Part shown: positions 23,649 to 32,187 of the stretch, piece by piece
How the letters are laid out: each line of letters begins with the position of its first letter
How positions within the stretch are numbered: position 1 is the stretch's first letter
NCBI GenBank assembly: GCA_000471045.1
Contig: KI301992.1
Span: 1,548,942 to 1,612,941, forward strand
Length of the DNA stretch: 64,000 bases
Origin: an actinobacterium LLX17
GTDB taxonomy: Bacteria; Actinomycetota; Actinomycetes; Propionibacteriales; Nocardioidaceae
Direction of reading: 5' to 3'
Program-made: the position numbers and the translations under genes
The notes under the pieces: generated by a model
The model's database searches: none
Told to the model about the DNA's origin: nothing
Seen by the model: only the letters and a program-made list of their open reading frames with translations

Positions 23649-24854
23649 TCAGTCCGGGTCGCGCGTGAACCGCCAGACCTGGGTGATCCGCAGGACCCCG
23701 GACGAGCTGACGGCGCGGAGCGTCTCTTCCTCGTCGATGAACAGCGTCTCGATCGTCTGGTCCGGCTGGTGCCGGAGGAGGGAGTCGCCTGTCGGCACCC
23801 ACGACTCCTCGCCGAGCTCCCAGAGAGTCGCCGAAGTGGTGTCGTAGCGCAGCGCAATGCTGTCCCGGCTCGGTCGACCGCCACCGAGATACCACTGGTC
23901 GTCGTGCCTCACGACCGAGGTCAGGTACCACACGTCACCATCGACGGGGGTGCGGGCCACGGCGTCGTCGACCGACCCGTCACGCACGGTCTGGACCGCC
24001 ACGGCGTGGGCCTCGTCGTCCGAGGCATCGTCGCCACGATCCAGCCACACGAGGGCAGGGTCATCCACGCCGTCCTGCGCCGCCGCGAGTCGCATGCCCT
24101 TCGGAGCCGAGCCGACCTGCTCCCAGGCGAAGTCCAGATCGTCGGAGTACCAGATCGTCGCCTGCTCCGACTTCACGTCGGTCATCGCGACGAGACCGTT
24201 TCCGGTGGACACGATCGCGTCGGCAGGGAGACCGTCTGGCAACGCCCGCTCGCTCCACCGGCAGTCGTCGACCTCGCACACGTGCAGCGTCCCCACGTCC
24301 CGCTGCACGGTCGTGACGACGGCAAGGTCGACCTCGTTGATGCGCAGCACCGCGGCGTCGACGGTCACGATGTCCTCGCTCGACCTGCCTCGCAGCAGCT
24401 CGACCGGCAGCGGGCGGGCCTCACCGGCGGTCCCCTCTCGTCCGGTCCAGGTCAGCGGAGGGGCGGCGAGGGGACCGTCGCCGGCCGGCGCCGCCGAATC
24501 GGTGCCGACAGCGACCCACGGGAGGCCCGAACCACCCGGGAGCGCCGCCACCGCCTCCGGCTCGATGTCTGTCGGTCCGGCCAGGACCGTCCCGTCATCG
24601 GCCGCGCCCGTGCCCGCGGGGGCGGGCGCCGGGACGTCGACGACGAGAGCGCCATCGCTCGCCGTGAGGCGGACGGAGGCGCTGCCGTCAGTCCAGAACT
24701 CGGCGAAGGCGTAGTCCCGGGTCCCCTCCCGCTGGACGTCCATCAGGGTTGCCGACAGCTCCGGATCGGGGCCGTCGACCCTGACCTGCCACGCGACCAG
24801 ACCCAGCACCACCGCCAACACGGCCACACCGACGGTCGCCCCCCGACGTCGCAC
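23649..24854 (-). CDS. Membrane-anchored extracellular protein of unknown function
   Basis: 401 residues from GTG 24854, 11 bases after the LysM-BTAD gene. One N-terminal membrane segment (VGVAVLAVVLGLVAWQV) is followed by an acidic, beta-rich exterior part. IWYSDDLDFAWEQVGSAP and similar Trp/Asp stretches resemble BNR/sialidase-like propeller blades, but I cannot assign a family. Two Cys (VCEVDDCRW) may form a disulfide. Position at the end of the tad operon suggests surface function. Confidence 0.6.
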   Translation of the reverse strand: MRRRGATVGVAVLAVVLGLVAWQVRVDGPDPELSATLMDVQREGTRDYAFAEFWTDGSASVRLTASDGALVVDVPAPAPAGTGAADDGTVLAGPTDIEPEAVAALPGGSGLPWVAVGTDSAAPAGDGPLAAPPLTWTGREGTAGEARPLPVELLRGRSSEDIVTVDAAVLRINEVDLAVVTTVQRDVGTLHVCEVDDCRWSERALPDGLPADAIVSTGNGLVAMTDVKSEQATIWYSDDLDFAWEQVGSAPKGMRLAAAQDGVDDPALVWLDRGDDASDDEAHAVAVQTVRDGSVDDAVARTPVDGDVWYLTSVVRHDDQWYLGGGRPSRDSIALRYDTTSATLWELGEESWVPTGDSLLRHQPDQTIETLFIDEEETLRAVSSSGVLRITQVWRFTRDPD

Positions 24855-24865
24855 CCCTGCGCCCC

Positions 24866-27586
24866 TCAGCTGCCCGCGGCGTAGGAGTCGGGCCGCGGCA
24901 CCAGCTCGTGGACGAGGGCCTCGGTCTCGGCATCGAGGTCGACGTCGCGCAGTGCTTCGTCCATCTCGCGCAGCGTGCGCTGCACGCCGGCCACGCCGGA
25001 CTCGGCGAACCGGGCCCGCAGGACGAGGCGCCAGAGACGCTGGTCGGCCGGCACGACGCGCAGTGCGGCCTGGGCGCCGGCGGACGTTCCGCCCGGGTCG
25101 TCGTCGCCGAGCAGCTCGGCGAGGCGCAGGGCCGCGTCGACCACCACGCGCCGCACGGACCGCGGCACGTCCTCGCGCAGCGCCCAGCCGTAGCGTCCGT
25201 CCGGCACTCCGGCGAGGGCCGGTCCACGGACGAGCTGCAGGGCACGGCGGATCAGGTCGATCTCGTCGCGGGGCGAGCCCGCGGCTCCGGCCCGGCGCAC
25301 CAGCGTTCGGGCGCAGTCCCAGTCCAGCACCAGGGCCTCGGAGACCGACAGGCGTCCCTCGGCGTCGGCGCGCAGCACGTGCGAGCCGTCGACCTCGGTG
25401 CCGAGCCACTCGCGCACGCGCTCGATGGTCGCGTCGCGCACGTCAGGAGTGACGCCACGCGGCCAGACCGCACCGGCGAGGACCGTCGGGTGGACCGGCT
25501 CGGCCTGCAGGGCCAGGAAGGCCACGATCTCGGTCGCCAGGTCGAGACGCTCGGGCGGCAGGTCGCCGGTCGACTGCACCGCCACACGTCCGAGGATGCT
25601 GACGCGGCGGCCCGCGGTCGCCCAGGCTGCGTCGTCGTGGGCGTGCCGCGGCGCGGGAGCGTCCAGGCGTGTCACGCCATCGGCCGAGTCCTCCTCGCGG
25701 GCCGCACGGAGCAGCTCGGCGACGGCGTCGACCTGGTGAGCCGTCACCCGGTTGGCCTCGGCGTGCAGGTCCAGATCTGGCACCGAGACCATGCCGTGGG
25801 AGTCGACGACCAGGCGCCAGCGTGCGGCGGGGTGCTCCCCCACCGTGACGACGGTGAGCGCCTGACGGCCGCCACCGGTGAGGCCGCCGAGCCGCTCGGA
25901 GACCGAGGCGTCGGGCCGGACCGCGCTGACCACCAGCTGCGACGGGACGACCGCGCGACGGCCGAGCCGACCGGTCAGCACGTCGACGCGCGCGCCCTCC
26001 AGCGAGGACTCCAGGCTCGACATCTCGTCGACGAGCGAGGCGACCCGCAGGCGCTCCGGGGCGATGGAGTCGATGCCGTCCGGCAGGCCGTCGGCGAGCA
26101 CCCGCATGGTGTCGGACCACGGCGCCGTGACGGCCTGCACGGCCAGCGCCGACGCCACCTGCTCGGCCACGGCGGTGTCGCCCGTGATGGAGACCAGACC
26201 GCCCGCCGCCTCGAGGTCCAGCAGCACGTCCCGGCCGGCGTCGTCGACACCGAGACTCAGCAGCGCCGGGTAGGGCGAGACCTCGCTCGGCACCGGGGCA
26301 TCGACGTCACCGAGGGTCCGACGCCAGCGGGCGCCGTCATCGAGCACCTCCCAGCCGTCGACGGCGGTGCGGGACGGCGGCGCCACGAGCAGGTCGAGGT
26401 GCTCGTCGTCCACGCGCGCCGCGTAGGCCTGCGGCGCCGCGACGCCCTGGGCCCGACAGCGGGCCGTGAGACCGCGCAGCTCGCGATCGACGTGCCGCAG
26501 CCGCGTCGTGTTGGCGCTGATGCGGAAGTCGGCCTCGGCGCCGGTCGCGTCGGGATCGGGCCGCCCACCGGCGCGAACGCGGCGATGGATGACGAGAGCA
26601 CCGAGCACGCCGGCGGCCAGCAGCGAGATGCCGACCGGCACGAGACCGCTGCCATCGGCGTCGCTGGTGACCTCACGGATGGTGTCCGCCGACTCCTCGT
26701 CGACGTCGGACATGCCGGGGCGGAGGTCGGCCGGGGCCGAGACGGGCTCGGTCACCATGCGGTCGACGCCCACGGCGTCCTCCGGCATGACCAGCTGCCA
26801 GCCGGGCTGGATGAGACGGGCCAGCTCGAGGCTGCGACCGTCCACCTGGACCCGGTTCTTGTTGAGCTCGAAGATCTCGGTGTAACGGCGGCCGTCCCCG
26901 AGGTGCCGCTCGGCGATGTCCCAGAGGTTGTCGTGGTAACCCTCGTGGGGTGCCGCGACGACGTAGACCTTTTGTCCCTCGAGTGCGCTGACCGCCTGCT
27001 GACCGGCAGTCTCGGTCGCGGTCCCGGCGGTGGCGTCCCGCGCACCGCTCTGTGCCCTGTCCTGTGCCCTGTCGTGCGAACCGTCCGGTGCCGGCCGGTT
27101 GACGACGTTGTCCGTCGCCAGGCCGTCGACCATCGACGCGACCGTGGTGGTCGCCGTCGGCGCGGGGGTGACCGCCGAGGCGGGGCCCGCGACGACACCG
27201 GTCAGCAGCAACGCACCGACGAGCGCACGGGCGAGGCGTTGTGCCGGTCCGCCCATCGGCAGCCGGCGGCCGAGGCCACCGCGGCGGGCGGCCACGATCT
27301 CGACGAGCACGCACACCACGAACCACAGCCAAGCCAGCCAGACGATGCCCACCAGCACCGACAACAGGTCCTCGAGAGACAGCTCCTCGGCGAAGTCGCG
27401 CAGCGCCGGCACCTCGGTGGGAATGGGCGGCGGTCCGTCCAGCACCAGCAGGAGCGCCGGGACACCGACGACCAGCAGGAGCAGCGCGACGAGCGAGCCG
27501 AGCACGTCGCGCAGGCCCTCGCGCTTCGGCGGCTGGGCGGCGGGCGCGAAGCGGGACGGATCGGGTGCGGCTCCGGGACGGGTCAT
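24866..27586 (-). CDS. Membrane protein with LysM domain and C-terminal BTAD regulator domain
   Basis: 906 residues from ATG 27586 (GGAGGA upstream). Three hydrophobic segments lie in the first 140 residues (LVALLLLVVGVPALLLVL, VGIVWLAWLWFVVCVLVEI, ALVGALLLTGVVAG). A LysM-like peptidoglycan-binding domain is near residues 205-265 (HDNLWDIAERHLGDGRRYTE), then another membrane segment and a long soluble part. The end (WPRGVTPDVRDATIERVREW followed by a helical repeat region) matches the winged helix plus BTAD of SARP-type regulators. The combination suggests a wall-sensing regulator of the pilus, which is an inference. Confidence 0.75.
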   Translation of the reverse strand: MTRPGAAPDPSRFAPAAQPPKREGLRDVLGSLVALLLLVVGVPALLLVLDGPPPIPTEVPALRDFAEELSLEDLLSVLVGIVWLAWLWFVVCVLVEIVAARRGGLGRRLPMGGPAQRLARALVGALLLTGVVAGPASAVTPAPTATTTVASMVDGLATDNVVNRPAPDGSHDRAQDRAQSGARDATAGTATETAGQQAVSALEGQKVYVVAAPHEGYHDNLWDIAERHLGDGRRYTEIFELNKNRVQVDGRSLELARLIQPGWQLVMPEDAVGVDRMVTEPVSAPADLRPGMSDVDEESADTIREVTSDADGSGLVPVGISLLAAGVLGALVIHRRVRAGGRPDPDATGAEADFRISANTTRLRHVDRELRGLTARCRAQGVAAPQAYAARVDDEHLDLLVAPPSRTAVDGWEVLDDGARWRRTLGDVDAPVPSEVSPYPALLSLGVDDAGRDVLLDLEAAGGLVSITGDTAVAEQVASALAVQAVTAPWSDTMRVLADGLPDGIDSIAPERLRVASLVDEMSSLESSLEGARVDVLTGRLGRRAVVPSQLVVSAVRPDASVSERLGGLTGGGRQALTVVTVGEHPAARWRLVVDSHGMVSVPDLDLHAEANRVTAHQVDAVAELLRAAREEDSADGVTRLDAPAPRHAHDDAAWATAGRRVSILGRVAVQSTGDLPPERLDLATEIVAFLALQAEPVHPTVLAGAVWPRGVTPDVRDATIERVREWLGTEVDGSHVLRADAEGRLSVSEALVLDWDCARTLVRRAGAAGSPRDEIDLIRRALQLVRGPALAGVPDGRYGWALREDVPRSVRRVVVDAALRLAELLGDDDPGGTSAGAQAALRVVPADQRLWRLVLRARFAESGVAGVQRTLREMDEALRDVDLDAETEALVHELVPRPDSYAAGS

Positions 27587-27620
27587 GACGAGGTCCTCCT
27601 CCGGCGCGAGTGAGCGCGCC

Positions 27621-28049
27621 TCATGGGGCTGCTGCCCCGGTCTCGGGCTGGGCGGTGGCACCGGCACGCACGTCGAACGAGCCGATGCCGACGATGCTCA
27701 GGATGATGGTGTCGGTGGTGTCGGTGACGTCGACGACGACCGTGCCGTCATTGACGTCGACCGTGTACTGGCCGGGGCCGTAGCCGCGTGCCACGAGGTA
27801 GTCGGCCGCGCGCTGCCGGGCCAGACCGGGATCGATCACGATGCCCCCACCGGCGCGCAACGCGGCCACATCGATCGAGTCGGCCCCCACACGGGCGGCC
27901 TGCTCGGCGTCGTCGGCGACCTTCATCCGGGCATTGATGCCGAGACCGCCGTCGACGACGAGTCCGGCGCAGACGAGCAGCACGATCGACATGCCGATGA
28001 CGAACACCGTCGCGGCGCCCCGCTCATCACGCTCGTGCCGGCCGGCCAT
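27621..28049 (-). CDS. TadG-like pilus-associated protein
   Basis: 142 residues from ATG 28049 (one-base overlap with the upstream stop). It starts with a short basic-acidic stretch (HERDERGAATVFVIGMS) and one membrane helix, followed by an outside domain in which ADDAEQAARVGADSID is typical of TadE/TadG minor pilins. Putative minor component of the Flp pilus or its export platform. Last tad structural gene. Confidence 0.75.
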   Translation of the reverse strand: MAGRHERDERGAATVFVIGMSIVLLVCAGLVVDGGLGINARMKVADDAEQAARVGADSIDVAALRAGGGIVIDPGLARQRAADYLVARGYGPGQYTVDVNDGTVVVDVTDTTDTIILSIVGIGSFDVRAGATAQPETGAAAP

Positions 28050-28459
28050 CAGCCGAACCTCCGGTAGGTGTCGATCGGCGCACTGCCGGTGGCCGAGATG
28101 CGGGTCGTGCCGCCGATGCCCAGCAGTCCCAGGCCGTCGTTCGGCACGTCACAGTCGATCTCGACGTCGACCGCGCCGCCGGCGTCGAGGTTGCCCGTGA
28201 CACCAGAGACCCAACAGGTGGCGAAGTCGTCGAGCGCGACGACGGCGACGCTGTTCGCCGCGCTCTGGCTGTCGGCGGGCGTGCGCTCCAGCGATGCGGC
28301 GCGCGCGGCGTCGCGGGCCGCGGCCTCGATGTCGGCCTTGACCGAGACATAGCGGCCGCCGACCACGACGAGAAGCAGGAAGAGAAACAGGATCGGCACC
28401 ATGAGCACGACCTCGACCGCCATCGAACCCCGCTCGTCCCTCATTGAGCGGGGTTTCAC
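28049..28459 (-). CDS. TadE-like minor pilin, second
   Basis: 136 residues from GTG 28459 (GTGA overlap with the preceding stop; an ATG at 28444 is an alternative). DERGSMAVEVVLMVPILFLF is a TadE motif with a pseudopilin-type G-x4-E site before the membrane helix, followed by ADIEAAARDAARAAS. Two Cys in the exterior part may pair. Presumed minor pilin of the Flp/Tad system. Confidence 0.8.
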   Translation of the reverse strand: MKPRSMRDERGSMAVEVVLMVPILFLFLLLVVVGGRYVSVKADIEAAARDAARAASLERTPADSQSAANSVAVVALDDFATCWVSGVTGNLDAGGAVDVEIDCDVPNDGLGLLGIGGTTRISATGSAPIDTYRRFG

Positions 28460-28872
28460 GGGGCGTCCTCGATGAAGCGCTCGATCGGGCCCTCGACGAC
28501 CTCGGTCAGCCGCGGGGCGGGGATGAACGGCAGCAGCTGCTCGCCGTCGGCCGAGACCGTGGCGCGCATGCTGGTGCCGTCGACCCGCACGACCTGCACG
28601 TCGACGTCCGAGAGCAGGCCCCGCCCCAGGTCCTGGGCGTACTGGGCGCCCTTGGCCCGTCCCTGCGCCTCGTCGTCCGTCACCCGCGCCGCGCGCGCCG
28701 CCTCACGGGCCGCCGCCGAGACCGCCTGGTTGCCCAGGTAGATCAGCGAGAACTGCACCGTGAGGATGATCGCCACCATGAGCAGGGGCATGTAGAGCAC
28801 CAGCTCGACGGCGCTGGTGCCCGACTCGTCGCGATGACGGCGGTGGCGCGGAGGGACGGGACGAGAGGTCAC
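28456..28872 (-). CDS. TadE-like minor pilin, first
   Basis: 138 residues from GTG 28872, four bases after the Flp pilin stop. DESGTSAVELVLYMPLLM again has the G-x4-E pseudopilin site; NQAVSAAAREAARAARV follows the membrane helix. The outside domain is beta-rich with no Cys. Presumed minor pilin. The three TadE/TadG genes are tightly linked by 1-4 base overlaps. Confidence 0.8.
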   Translation of the reverse strand: MTSRPVPPRHRRHRDESGTSAVELVLYMPLLMVAIILTVQFSLIYLGNQAVSAAAREAARAARVTDDEAQGRAKGAQYAQDLGRGLLSDVDVQVVRVDGTSMRATVSADGEQLLPFIPAPRLTEVVEGPIERFIEDAP

Positions 28873-28876
28873 GGGG

Positions 28877-29077
28877 TCACTGGTTCTGGATCTCGTCGCG
28901 AATCTCTCCGGCCTCGTTCTCCAGCGCCGAGCTCAGGATGGCCGCCACGGCGATGCAGATGCCGACGACGATGGCCGCGATGATGACCCACTCGACGGCC
29001 GAGGCGCCCTCCTCACGGCGAGCACGGTCGCGGTGGAGGTCGAGGCTGAGCAGCAGGTAGGTGATGACTGGATACAT
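28877..29077 (-). CDS. Flp-type major pilin precursor
   Basis: 66 residues from ATG 29077 with GAAAGGA upstream. A 24-residue basic leader ends at Gly24, followed by ASAVE with Glu29 at +5, the type IVb prepilin cleavage site. A single hydrophobic helix (WVIIAAIVVGICIAVAAI) and a short polar tail complete a typical Flp pilin. No prepilin peptidase gene is visible here, so processing would need a TadV elsewhere. Confidence 0.88.
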   Translation of the reverse strand: MYPVITYLLLSLDLHRDRARREEGASAVEWVIIAAIVVGICIAVAAILSSALENEAGEIRDEIQNQ

Positions 29078-29103
29078 GGGTGGGGGTCCTTTCGTGGGGG
29101 AGG

Positions 29104-30015
29104 TCAGACGCCCAGGATCTGCGAGATCGCCGGGTAGATCAGGAAGACGAGGAAGCCCAGGCACAGCAGCAGCTGGGCGATGAGCATGGACTGGGACTGC
29201 TGCTCGGCGCGGCTCTCGATGTCGGCCAGCTCGCGCTGGCGCATCGACGCTGCTCGAGCCGTCAGGGAGTCGCGGACCTTGGCGCCGTCCTCGGCCACGA
29301 GGGCCAGCGCGGCGGCGAGGTCGCGCAGTTCCTCGAGCCCCATCTCGTCACCGAGGTCCCCGAGCGCCGCCCACGGGGTGATGCCCTGCAGGCGCGCGTT
29401 CTGGATGGTGTCGCGCAGACGCACCATGCCCCAGCCGTCGCTCAACGAGGCAGCGGTGCCCAGCGCCTCCGGCACACCGCGCCCGCCGGCGAGGTTCATC
29501 GCCACGAGATCGAGGTAGGCACCCACGACGTGCCGGAAGTCGCGCCGGCGCTCCGCGGCCTGGGTCATCAGCTGCGCCGTCGTCAGGGCGATGCCGCCGA
29601 GCGCGCCTAGCAGCGCCAGCCACAGCGGAACAGCCGGGCTCAACCCGAAGCCGAAGATGGCCGGCGCCAGCATGATGGACGGCGCGAACAGTCCGGCCAC
29701 GCCGGCCAGCACGCTCATGCCGAGGTGGGCCTCGACGGTGCGGTCCATGACGGCCAGGTCGCGCCGGACCGTCCCCGGTACCCGTAGCCCGCGGTTGTCG
29801 AGCCACGCGTGCAGCGTGGCGCCGAGGCGGCGCGTGCGCACCGACTCGTCGCCGCGCTGGCTGGCGTTCAATCCGGCCGTCACGTGCGTACGACGCAGGG
29901 CCGCGTCGCGGCGAGCCAGCTCGGCAGCCGCCGTGCCGGGCGTGCGGTCGAGCTGCGCGATCAGCAGCAGCACCCCGACACCGGCCAGGGCACCCGCGAG
30001 CAGCACGGTGGTCAC
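29104..30015 (-). CDS. tadC: Tad inner-membrane platform protein TadC
   Basis: 303 residues from GTG 30015 (GTGA overlap with the tadB stop). A type II secretion F-domain (AAERRRDFRHVVGAYLDLVA and LGDEMGLEELRDLAAALAL) is flanked by hydrophobic helices, including the C-terminal LLLCLGFLVFLIYPAISQIL. It pairs with TadB as the platform on which TadA works. Confidence 0.88.
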   Translation of the reverse strand: MTTVLLAGALAGVGVLLLIAQLDRTPGTAAAELARRDAALRRTHVTAGLNASQRGDESVRTRRLGATLHAWLDNRGLRVPGTVRRDLAVMDRTVEAHLGMSVLAGVAGLFAPSIMLAPAIFGFGLSPAVPLWLALLGALGGIALTTAQLMTQAAERRRDFRHVVGAYLDLVAMNLAGGRGVPEALGTAASLSDGWGMVRLRDTIQNARLQGITPWAALGDLGDEMGLEELRDLAAALALVAEDGAKVRDSLTARAASMRQRELADIESRAEQQSQSMLIAQLLLCLGFLVFLIYPAISQILGV

Positions 30016-30881
30016 ACGCGGCTCCTCGTCGGCTCGGCGAGCTGGAAGAGGAAACGCTGCGGCAGCTCAAAGACGGCGAGCCGGCGCATCCAGGCGAAGC
30101 CCGCGGCGAACAGGGCCAGGATGACGACCAGCACCGCCTGGCCGACCGGCGAGTCGTACGGCTCGACGTAGTCACGGTTGAAGATCGTCAACAGCATCAC
30201 GAAGCTGACGGTGATGCCCATGACGATCTGCACGCTGCGACGGGTGCTGGCGCGTCCGGCCATGACCCGGCGGCGCATCTCGAGCTCCTGACGTGCCGAG
30301 ATGGCCAGCGACGTCAGCACGTCGCGCAGGCCCGGACCGCGCAGTCGCGCGTTCAGGAGCAGGGCGGCCACGATGAGGTCGGCGCTCGGGTCGTTGAGCT
30401 CGTCGGCGAAGCGCTGCAGCGCCTGCGGCAGCGGCGTGCGGACCCTCAGACGGTCGGCCAAGGCGAACAGATGCGGCGCGATGGAGGGTGAGGCGGCGTA
30501 CGCGGTGGCGGGGATGGCCTGCTCGAGGCCGACGGCACCGGCGATCGTGTCGCGCAGGGACTCCGTCCAGGCCGTGAGTCCCTCGAGCCGGGCGATCGAC
30601 TTGCGCTCGGCACCGGCGCCACCGATCAGCGCGGGCCCGAAGAACACGAGCAGACCCATCGCGATGGCCAGCACCGGCCAGCGACTGACCACCAGCACGA
30701 CGAGCCCGGCGGCCACCGCGAGCGGCACCCGCGCGCCGAGCTTGACCAGGCGGTCGCGCAGCTCGTGCGGACTGGCCACCCGCTGGGGCGGCGGGGGCTG
30801 GAGGCCGAGGATCAGCGAGACCACACCGATGCCGACGGCCGCGCCCAGCGCGATGATGCCGAGCACCTCGAGGTCGGTCAT
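30012..30881 (-). CDS. tadB: Tad inner-membrane platform protein TadB
   Basis: 289 residues from ATG 30881, one base after the tadA stop. Membrane helices flank a cytosolic F-domain (LEGLTAWTESLRDTIAGAVG, LEQAIPATAYAASPSIAPHL and ISARQELEMRRRV). It belongs to the same fold family as TadC and is expected to form a heteromeric platform with it. Confidence 0.88.
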   Translation of the reverse strand: MTDLEVLGIIALGAAVGIGVVSLILGLQPPPPQRVASPHELRDRLVKLGARVPLAVAAGLVVLVVSRWPVLAIAMGLLVFFGPALIGGAGAERKSIARLEGLTAWTESLRDTIAGAVGLEQAIPATAYAASPSIAPHLFALADRLRVRTPLPQALQRFADELNDPSADLIVAALLLNARLRGPGLRDVLTSLAISARQELEMRRRVMAGRASTRRSVQIVMGITVSFVMLLTIFNRDYVEPYDSPVGQAVLVVILALFAAGFAWMRRLAVFELPQRFLFQLAEPTRSRV

Positions 30882-30882
30882 G

Positions 30883-32187
30883 TCAGACCACCGCGCCGAA
30901 TGCGGCGGGGTCGTACCCCACACGCTGCAGGTCGTCGATGCAGGCGACCGGCGCGGCGGGCACCGCCACACCGTCAGGACCCTCGGCGAAGATCTCCGAC
31001 GACAGCACCCGCCCGTCGACGCCGTTGACCTCGCGCACCGAGGTGATCAGGCGCCGCAGCTCGCCGCCGCGCTCGAACTCGTTGCGCCGCTCCACGAACA
31101 CCACGAAGTCGATGGCGCCGGCGATCAGCATCATCGTCGCGTCGGCGGGCAGTCGCTCTGCCGACTGGATGGCGTAGGTGCAGATGCGGTTGAAGACCTC
31201 CAACGAGGAGTTGGCGTGGATCGTCGAGAGCGAGCCGTCGTTGCCCTGGCTCATCGCGTTGAGCATCGTGACGATCTCGTCGCCCAGCACCTCGCCGACG
31301 ATGACGCGGCTGGGGTTCATGCGCAGTGAGCGGCGAACGAGGTCGGCCATCTGGATCGCGCCGCGGCCCTCGGAGTTGGGCAGCCGCTCCTCGAACGACA
31401 CCACGTTGGGGTGCAGGTCGGGAAACTCCCCCAGTCCCAGCTCGAGCGCCCGCTCCACCGTGATCAGGCGCTCGTGCGGCGCGATCTCGTTGGCCAGGGC
31501 GCGCAGCAACGTGGTCTTTCCGGCGTTGGTGGCGCCGGCGATCATGATGTTCTTGCGCGCAGCCACAGCGGCCGAGAGGAACGAGGCGAGATCGGGGGTC
31601 ATCGTCCCGCTGTCCACCAGCATGTCGAGGCTGACCCGGCTCAGGCGTGCGCGACGGATCGACAGGCTCGGCCGCTGCGTGACGCCCATGACGGCCGACA
31701 ACCGGCTGCCGTCGGGCAGACGCAGGTCGAGCTGCGGGTTGGCGGTGTCGAACGGCCGGCTCGTCAGGCCCGAGTAGGCGCCCAGCACCTGCACCAGCTC
31801 GACCAGCTCGTCGTCGCTCTCGGCGATCGGCGCCAGCCGACGCTCCTCGCCGTTGGCGTACCCGACGAAGACGTGGTCGCAACCGTTGATGTCGATGTTC
31901 TCGACCTCGGGGTCGTCGAGCAGCGGCTGGAGGCGACCGACGCCGTACAGGGCGGCGTGGATGCCGTCGGCCAGCTCGGTCTCCTCCGACTGGTCCGGGG
32001 GCGTGCGGCCGGCCGCGATCTCGGTGCGGGCGTGCGCCTCGAGCACTCGGGCGATGACGGCGCGGGCGAACTGGCGCTCGTCCTCGCTGCTCATCGGCGG
32101 CAGACCGCTGGCGATGTCCTCGCGGCGCTGGGCCGAGAGCCGGTCGGCCACCTCCTCGCGGAGTCGGCGCAGCAGCTGCTGGTCCAT
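30883..32187 (-). CDS. tadA: Tad pilus assembly ATPase TadA (CpaF family)
   Basis: 434 residues. Secretion ATPase that powers pilus assembly. Walker A GATNAGKTT is near residue 217, with FPDLHPNVVSFEERLPN, LRMNPSRVIVGEVLGDE (Walker B) and the His box STIHANSS. The N-terminal domain has PEVENIDINGCDHVFV, typical of CpaF proteins. One-base overlap with the tadZ stop. Confidence 0.95.
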   Translation of the reverse strand: MDQQLLRRLREEVADRLSAQRREDIASGLPPMSSEDERQFARAVIARVLEAHARTEIAAGRTPPDQSEETELADGIHAALYGVGRLQPLLDDPEVENIDINGCDHVFVGYANGEERRLAPIAESDDELVELVQVLGAYSGLTSRPFDTANPQLDLRLPDGSRLSAVMGVTQRPSLSIRRARLSRVSLDMLVDSGTMTPDLASFLSAAVAARKNIMIAGATNAGKTTLLRALANEIAPHERLITVERALELGLGEFPDLHPNVVSFEERLPNSEGRGAIQMADLVRRSLRMNPSRVIVGEVLGDEIVTMLNAMSQGNDGSLSTIHANSSLEVFNRICTYAIQSAERLPADATMMLIAGAIDFVVFVERRNEFERGGELRRLITSVREVNGVDGRVLSSEIFAEGPDGVAVPAAPVACIDDLQRVGYDPAAFGAVV

